Positions 24,108 to 24,467 of a stretch of DNA of 24,467 nucleotides are shown piece by piece. Within the stretch, counting starts at the first letter, position 1. The number at the start of each line of letters is the position of its first letter. The DNA comes from CAZEGC01 sp964511635. GTDB lineage: Bacteria; Patescibacteriota; Saccharimonadia; Saccharimonadales; Saccharimonadaceae. Below the pieces are notes generated by a model that saw nothing but the letters and a program-made list of their open reading frames with translations, searched no databases and was not told the origin of the DNA. The stretch spans positions 1-24,467 of the forward strand of contig CAZEGC010000011.1 in NCBI GenBank assembly GCA_964511635.1. Direction: 5' to 3'. The position numbers and the translations under genes were made by a program.

Positions 24108-24138
24108 ATTATACACCCCACGGGTGTCCTGGATTCAA
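24108..24138 (-). promoter_or_regulatory. comEC promoter overlapping the 28-bp repeat and a palindrome
   Basis: On the minus strand TTGAAT (24138-24133), a 19-nt spacer and TATAAT (24113-24108) lie 6 nt before the comEC ATG, so the transcript should be leaderless. Between the boxes is ACACCC-GTG-GGGTGT (24127-24113), a perfect 6-bp interrupted palindrome in an operator-like position. The spacer is longer than ideal. Confidence 0.5.
24111..24138. repeat. 28-bp direct repeat, copy 1
   Basis: Identical over 28 bp to 24310-24337, with starts 199 bp apart. It carries the palindrome ACACCC-CAC-GGGTGT and, beyond it, GTCCTGGATTCAA, which matches the T-arm of tRNA-Lys in the opposite orientation. 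Confidence 0.95.
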
Positions 24139-24161
24139 GGTCGTAATATCACGTGCCAATT

Positions 24162-24193
24162 AAAAATACTCACGCGCAAGGTGAGTTATTTTT
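24162..24193. terminator. Bidirectional terminator-like hairpin between tRNA-Lys fragment and comEC promoter
   Basis: CTCAC (24169-24173) pairs with GTGAG (24181-24185), loop GCGCAAG, extended by A-rich and T-rich arms (AAAAATA/TATTTTT with one bulged T). Both strands end in a T run. On the minus strand it follows the tRNA-Lys 3'-end copy and precedes the comEC promoter. Confidence 0.65.
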
Positions 24194-24195
24194 AT

Positions 24196-24216
24196 TGGAG
24201 GAGCCACTGGGACTTG
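24196..24216 (-). pseudogene. 21-bp copy of the tRNA-Lys 3' end, CCA included
   Basis: Identical to 24390-24410, that is, part of the T-loop, the 3' T-stem, the 3' acceptor strand, the discriminator and CCA. No matching 5' acceptor (GGAGCCA on the minus strand) is found upstream, so no complete tRNA can form. It is followed by a terminator-like hairpin, as the real tRNA is. Confidence 0.85.
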
Positions 24217-24309
24217 GTCACTTTCAGCGACCCCGGAATTTCACTATTGAAAACAAGTTTTCATCGGAAAGTTCTCTTGCGAACTGCTTCAAGAGCAGTT
24301 CTCACCCAG

Positions 24310-24337
24310 ATACACCCCACGGGTGTCCTGGATTCAA
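24310..24337. repeat. 28-bp direct repeat, copy 2
   Basis: Exact copy of 24111-24138. Here the palindrome is larger: on the minus strand CCAG-G-ACACCC pairs with GGGTGT-AT-CTGG across the loop GTG. The -10 position reads TATCTG instead of TATAAT, so this copy would be a weak promoter at best. Confidence 0.95.
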
Positions 24338-24356
24338 TCAAAGAAACAATTCCACG

Positions 24357-24381
24357 AAAAAACCCGACGCTAAAGGTCGGG
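24357..24381 (-). terminator. Intrinsic terminator of tRNA-Lys
   Basis: On the minus strand CCCGAC, loop CTTTAGC, GTCGGG (24381-24363), followed by six T (24362-24357). Outer flanks TCCACGA/TCGTGGA are also complementary. It starts 9 nt after the tRNA CCA. Confidence 0.9.
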
Positions 24382-24389
24382 GTTTATCG

Positions 24390-24466
24390 TGGAGGAGCCA
24401 CTGGGACTTGAACCCAGGACACCCTGCTTAAAAGGCAGGTGCTCTAACCAGCTGAGCTATGGCTCC
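24390..24466 (-). tRNA. tRNA-Lys (anticodon TTT)
   Basis: A complete cloverleaf on the minus strand: acceptor GGAGCCA/TGGCTCC, TA, D-stem GCTC/GAGC, anticodon stem CCTGC/GCAGG with loop CTTTTAA (anticodon TTT, complement at 24430-24432), variable loop GTGTC, T-arm CTGGG-TTCAAGT-CCCAG, and encoded CCA (24392-24390). The discriminator reads U, whereas A is usual for tRNA-Lys in well-studied bacteria. It is transcribed toward comEC with its own terminator. Confidence 0.96.
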
Positions 24467-24467
24467 A

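Larger units (their letters stand above)
24162..24303 (-). ncRNA. Candidate structured small RNA ending in a tRNA-Lys 3' half
   Basis: Speculative. The minus strand from repeat copy 2 to the hairpin at 24162 has no credible gene. It contains GAACTGC-TCTTGAA-GCAGTTC (perfect 7-bp stem), GAAAAC-TT-GTTTTC, GGTCGC-TGAAA-GTGACC, then CAAGTCCCAGTGGCTCCTCCA, identical to the tRNA-Lys 3' end, and a terminator-like hairpin. The CTGGG at the 5' side (24308-24304) could pair with CCCAG and close the structure. It could equally be degenerate tRNA debris. Confidence 0.25.

Noticed and set aside
24111..24337. CRISPR array
   Set aside because: Only two 28-bp copies, 199 bp apart, with no regular spacers and no cas genes.
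24196..24337. A second complete tRNA on the minus strand
   Set aside because: The 5' acceptor strand GGAGCCA and a D-arm are missing, and the 7-nt hairpin loop TCTTGAA lacks the T expected at position 33.
24076..24431. Plus-strand frames with SHWDLNPGHPA-like text
   Set aside because: They read antisense through tRNA-Lys and its fragment. Such peptides are a well-known artefact of translating tRNA genes.

Overview
The window looks like a chromosomal segment of a small-genome Patescibacteria/CPR bacterium, most likely a Saccharibacteria (TM7) relative. The evidence is a compact layout with many overlapping starts and stops, and lineage-flavoured genes: an unusually short TsaB, a DUF5671-like membrane protein, a double PRC-barrel protein, a bacterial PH-domain protein, and a surface protein with PETNRCR repeats. 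It also carries a pilMNO/pilBC set with no secretin gene nearby, as expected for a monoderm. Assignment to phylum is inference. The standard code with TGA as stop fits. TAG is the commonest stop (15 of 26 genes).

Layout. 1-110: tRNA-Pro(UGG), missing two 5' bases at the window edge, and its terminator. 210-866: a lone pilin-like gene. 869-3874 (minus): rny-nudix and tsaE-tsaB. 3926-10681 (plus): a type IV pilus block with a DUF5671-like membrane protein, pilB, pilC, pilM, pilN, pilO and a small PilP-like protein. 10709-11287: a PRC-barrel protein. 11319-13001 (minus): recA-recX. 13070-13459 (plus): a second prepilin. 13480-22492 (minus): a long block holding yebC, ruvC, ruvA and ruvB, interspersed with a lamin-tail surface protein, an S51 peptidase, a class A PBP, a SAM methyltransferase and a PH-domain protein. 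22644-24101 (minus): comEC. 24108-24466: a dense regulatory/repeat area ending in tRNA-Lys(UUU).

How the genes fit together. PilB, PilC, PilM, PilN, PilO and two prepilins make most of a type IV pilus engine. ComEC is the membrane DNA channel. RecA, RecX and RuvABC handle strand exchange and branch migration or resolution. Together they are a plausible DNA-uptake-and-recombination set, although the retraction ATPase (PilT), prepilin peptidase, ComEA and DprA are not in this window. tsaE/tsaB (t6A tRNA modification), RNase Y and YebC are housekeeping.

Most interesting observations. (1) The 24.1-24.47 kb area has two identical 28-bp repeats. One coincides with the predicted comEC promoter and contains a palindrome. 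Each repeat is complementary to the T-arm of the adjacent tRNA-Lys, and a 21-bp copy of the tRNA-Lys 3' end, CCA included, sits between them followed by its own terminator-like hairpin. This may be a tRNA-derived small RNA, an integration scar or a duplicated operator. (2) Many genes have a -10 box (often extended, TGnTATAAT) only 6-11 nt before the start codon and no Shine-Dalgarno, which suggests widespread leaderless transcription. (3) A perfect 17-bp interrupted palindrome abuts the -10 box of the PBP gene.
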